Source: Devosia sp. (lineage in GTDB: Bacteria > Pseudomonadota > Alphaproteobacteria > Rhizobiales > Devosiaceae). From it: a stretch of DNA of 64,000 nucleotides. The stretch spans positions 107,167 to 171,166 of the forward strand of contig NZ_JACZKG010000075.1 in assembly GCF_014860165.1 (NCBI RefSeq), in the 5' to 3' direction. The notes beneath the pieces were generated by a model. The model was not told where the DNA came from. It worked only from the letters and a program-made list of their open reading frames with translations, and did not search any database. Of this stretch, positions 63,696 to 64,000 are shown one piece after another. How positions within the stretch are numbered: position 1 is the first letter of the stretch; each line of letters opens with the position of its first letter. The position numbers were made by a program, and so were the translations under genes.

Positions 63696-64000
63696 CCGCA
63701 AGGCGGGAGAAATCACGTGTCGGCGCTATCCACCGACGATCTCGCCGCCATTGGGATGCAGCACCTGCCTGTCGGCACAAGCGGATCGGGTGAGGTCCGC
63801 GCGGGTGGGATAAGGGCTCGACTGCCGTTGCGTTGGCCGGAGCGGGAAACCGGAAAAACCACTCCGTTCCCTATGCCACCATGTCCGGTTGACGCGCGCC
63901 GGACCTCTTTGTGGCAAATCGCTGGGGCTGGGATGGTTCCCACCTTGGCGACGGAGGGACGGCTCCCCTCCCCCTTGAGGGGAGGGGCGGAGGGTGGCTC
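63666..64000. other. gene-free 335-bp stretch at the right edge
   Basis: No convincing gene on either strand. A minus-strand frame ends in LHPNGGEIVGG, which is reminiscent of the C-terminus of short-chain dehydrogenases but lacks the rest. CCCCTCCCCCTTGAGGGGAGG with GGCG (63966-63990) is a palindromic, possibly dispersed element at the very end. The recQ promoter should lie here. Confidence 0.4.

Noticed and set aside
63726..63917. Minus-strand frame ending LHPNGGEIVGG, resembling the end of a short-chain dehydrogenase
   Set aside because: Only ~12 residues fit and the rest shows no dehydrogenase pattern. It could be a remnant, but the evidence is too thin.
1..64000. tRNA or rRNA genes
   Set aside because: I looked for T-loop and acceptor-stem patterns and rRNA-like stretches while reading and saw none; a covariance-model scan would be the decisive test.

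Overview
The window is GC-rich and gene-dense. It looks like the chromosome of an alphaproteobacterium of the Hyphomicrobiales, most like Devosia or a relative. The support is the overall protein flavour, the Flp/Tad pilus gene set with Cpa-type components, the nucleoside catabolic operon layout and the short palindromic repeats of a kind common in these genomes. The genus is inference; no 16S rRNA or other marker is present. I saw no rRNA, tRNA or CRISPR array.

Layout. (1) 1-6284, plus strand: the 3' part of a GH78 alpha-L-rhamnosidase gene, then a complete sugar ABC importer (binding protein, two permeases, ATPase). A very long imperfect hairpin lies between the binding protein and permease genes. 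Together they should take up and hydrolyse rhamnose-containing oligosaccharides. (2) 6514-7281: a TadD-like TPR lipoprotein gene. (3) 7282-10376: an accessory stretch with an SMI1/KNR4-type protein, two small zinc-ribbon proteins, a coupled pair of unknown genes and decayed mosaic repeats. (4) 10377-22917: a surface-polysaccharide locus. Eleven tightly overlapping minus-strand genes encode a UDP-sugar SDR, an ABC-2 exporter permease and Wzt-like ATPase, a glycosyltransferase-methyltransferase fusion, a polysaccharide deacetylase, four family 2 glycosyltransferases, a Gfo/Idh/MocA dehydrogenase and a second SDR. One convergent plus-strand glycosyltransferase completes it. (5) 22918-23874: mostly non-coding, with the N-terminal stub of a tyrosine recombinase. 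(6) 23875-34160: the Tad/Flp pilus locus (tadC, tadB, cpaF, cpaE, cpaC, cpaB, cpaA, flp on minus; a CpaC-N-like gene and two TadE-like genes on plus), followed by a HAD hydrolase.

(7) 34988-48011, minus strand: an eleven-gene nucleoside uptake and catabolism operon, running BMP-type binding protein, ATPase, two permeases, cytidine deaminase, purine nucleoside phosphorylase, deoC, a double-domain ALDH16-like aldehyde dehydrogenase, deoA, deoB, upp. It converts imported nucleosides to bases and deoxyribose phosphate, then to glyceraldehyde-3-phosphate and acetaldehyde. The aldehyde dehydrogenase is well placed to oxidise the acetaldehyde. Four different palindromic repeats sit in its intergenic gaps. 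(8) 48204-54914: a possible 40-aa membrane peptide, a CoxG-like protein, a three-gene plus-strand set of coiled-coil and membrane proteins of unknown function (49154-52909), a VOC protein, and a copper set (Sco, PCu(A)C, DUF2946-like). (9) 54987-63665, minus strand: LysR regulator, TauE/SafE exporter, a heterodimeric ABC exporter whose two subunits carry complementary degenerate ATPase motifs, a DUF1624 membrane acyltransferase-like protein and RecQ.

The two most interesting points are the uncharacterised three-gene set at 49154-52909, and the position of the accessory block plus polysaccharide locus (7282-23874). That block lies exactly between tadD and tadC, which point at each other, and has an integrase remnant near its right end, so it looks like an insertion into the Tad locus.
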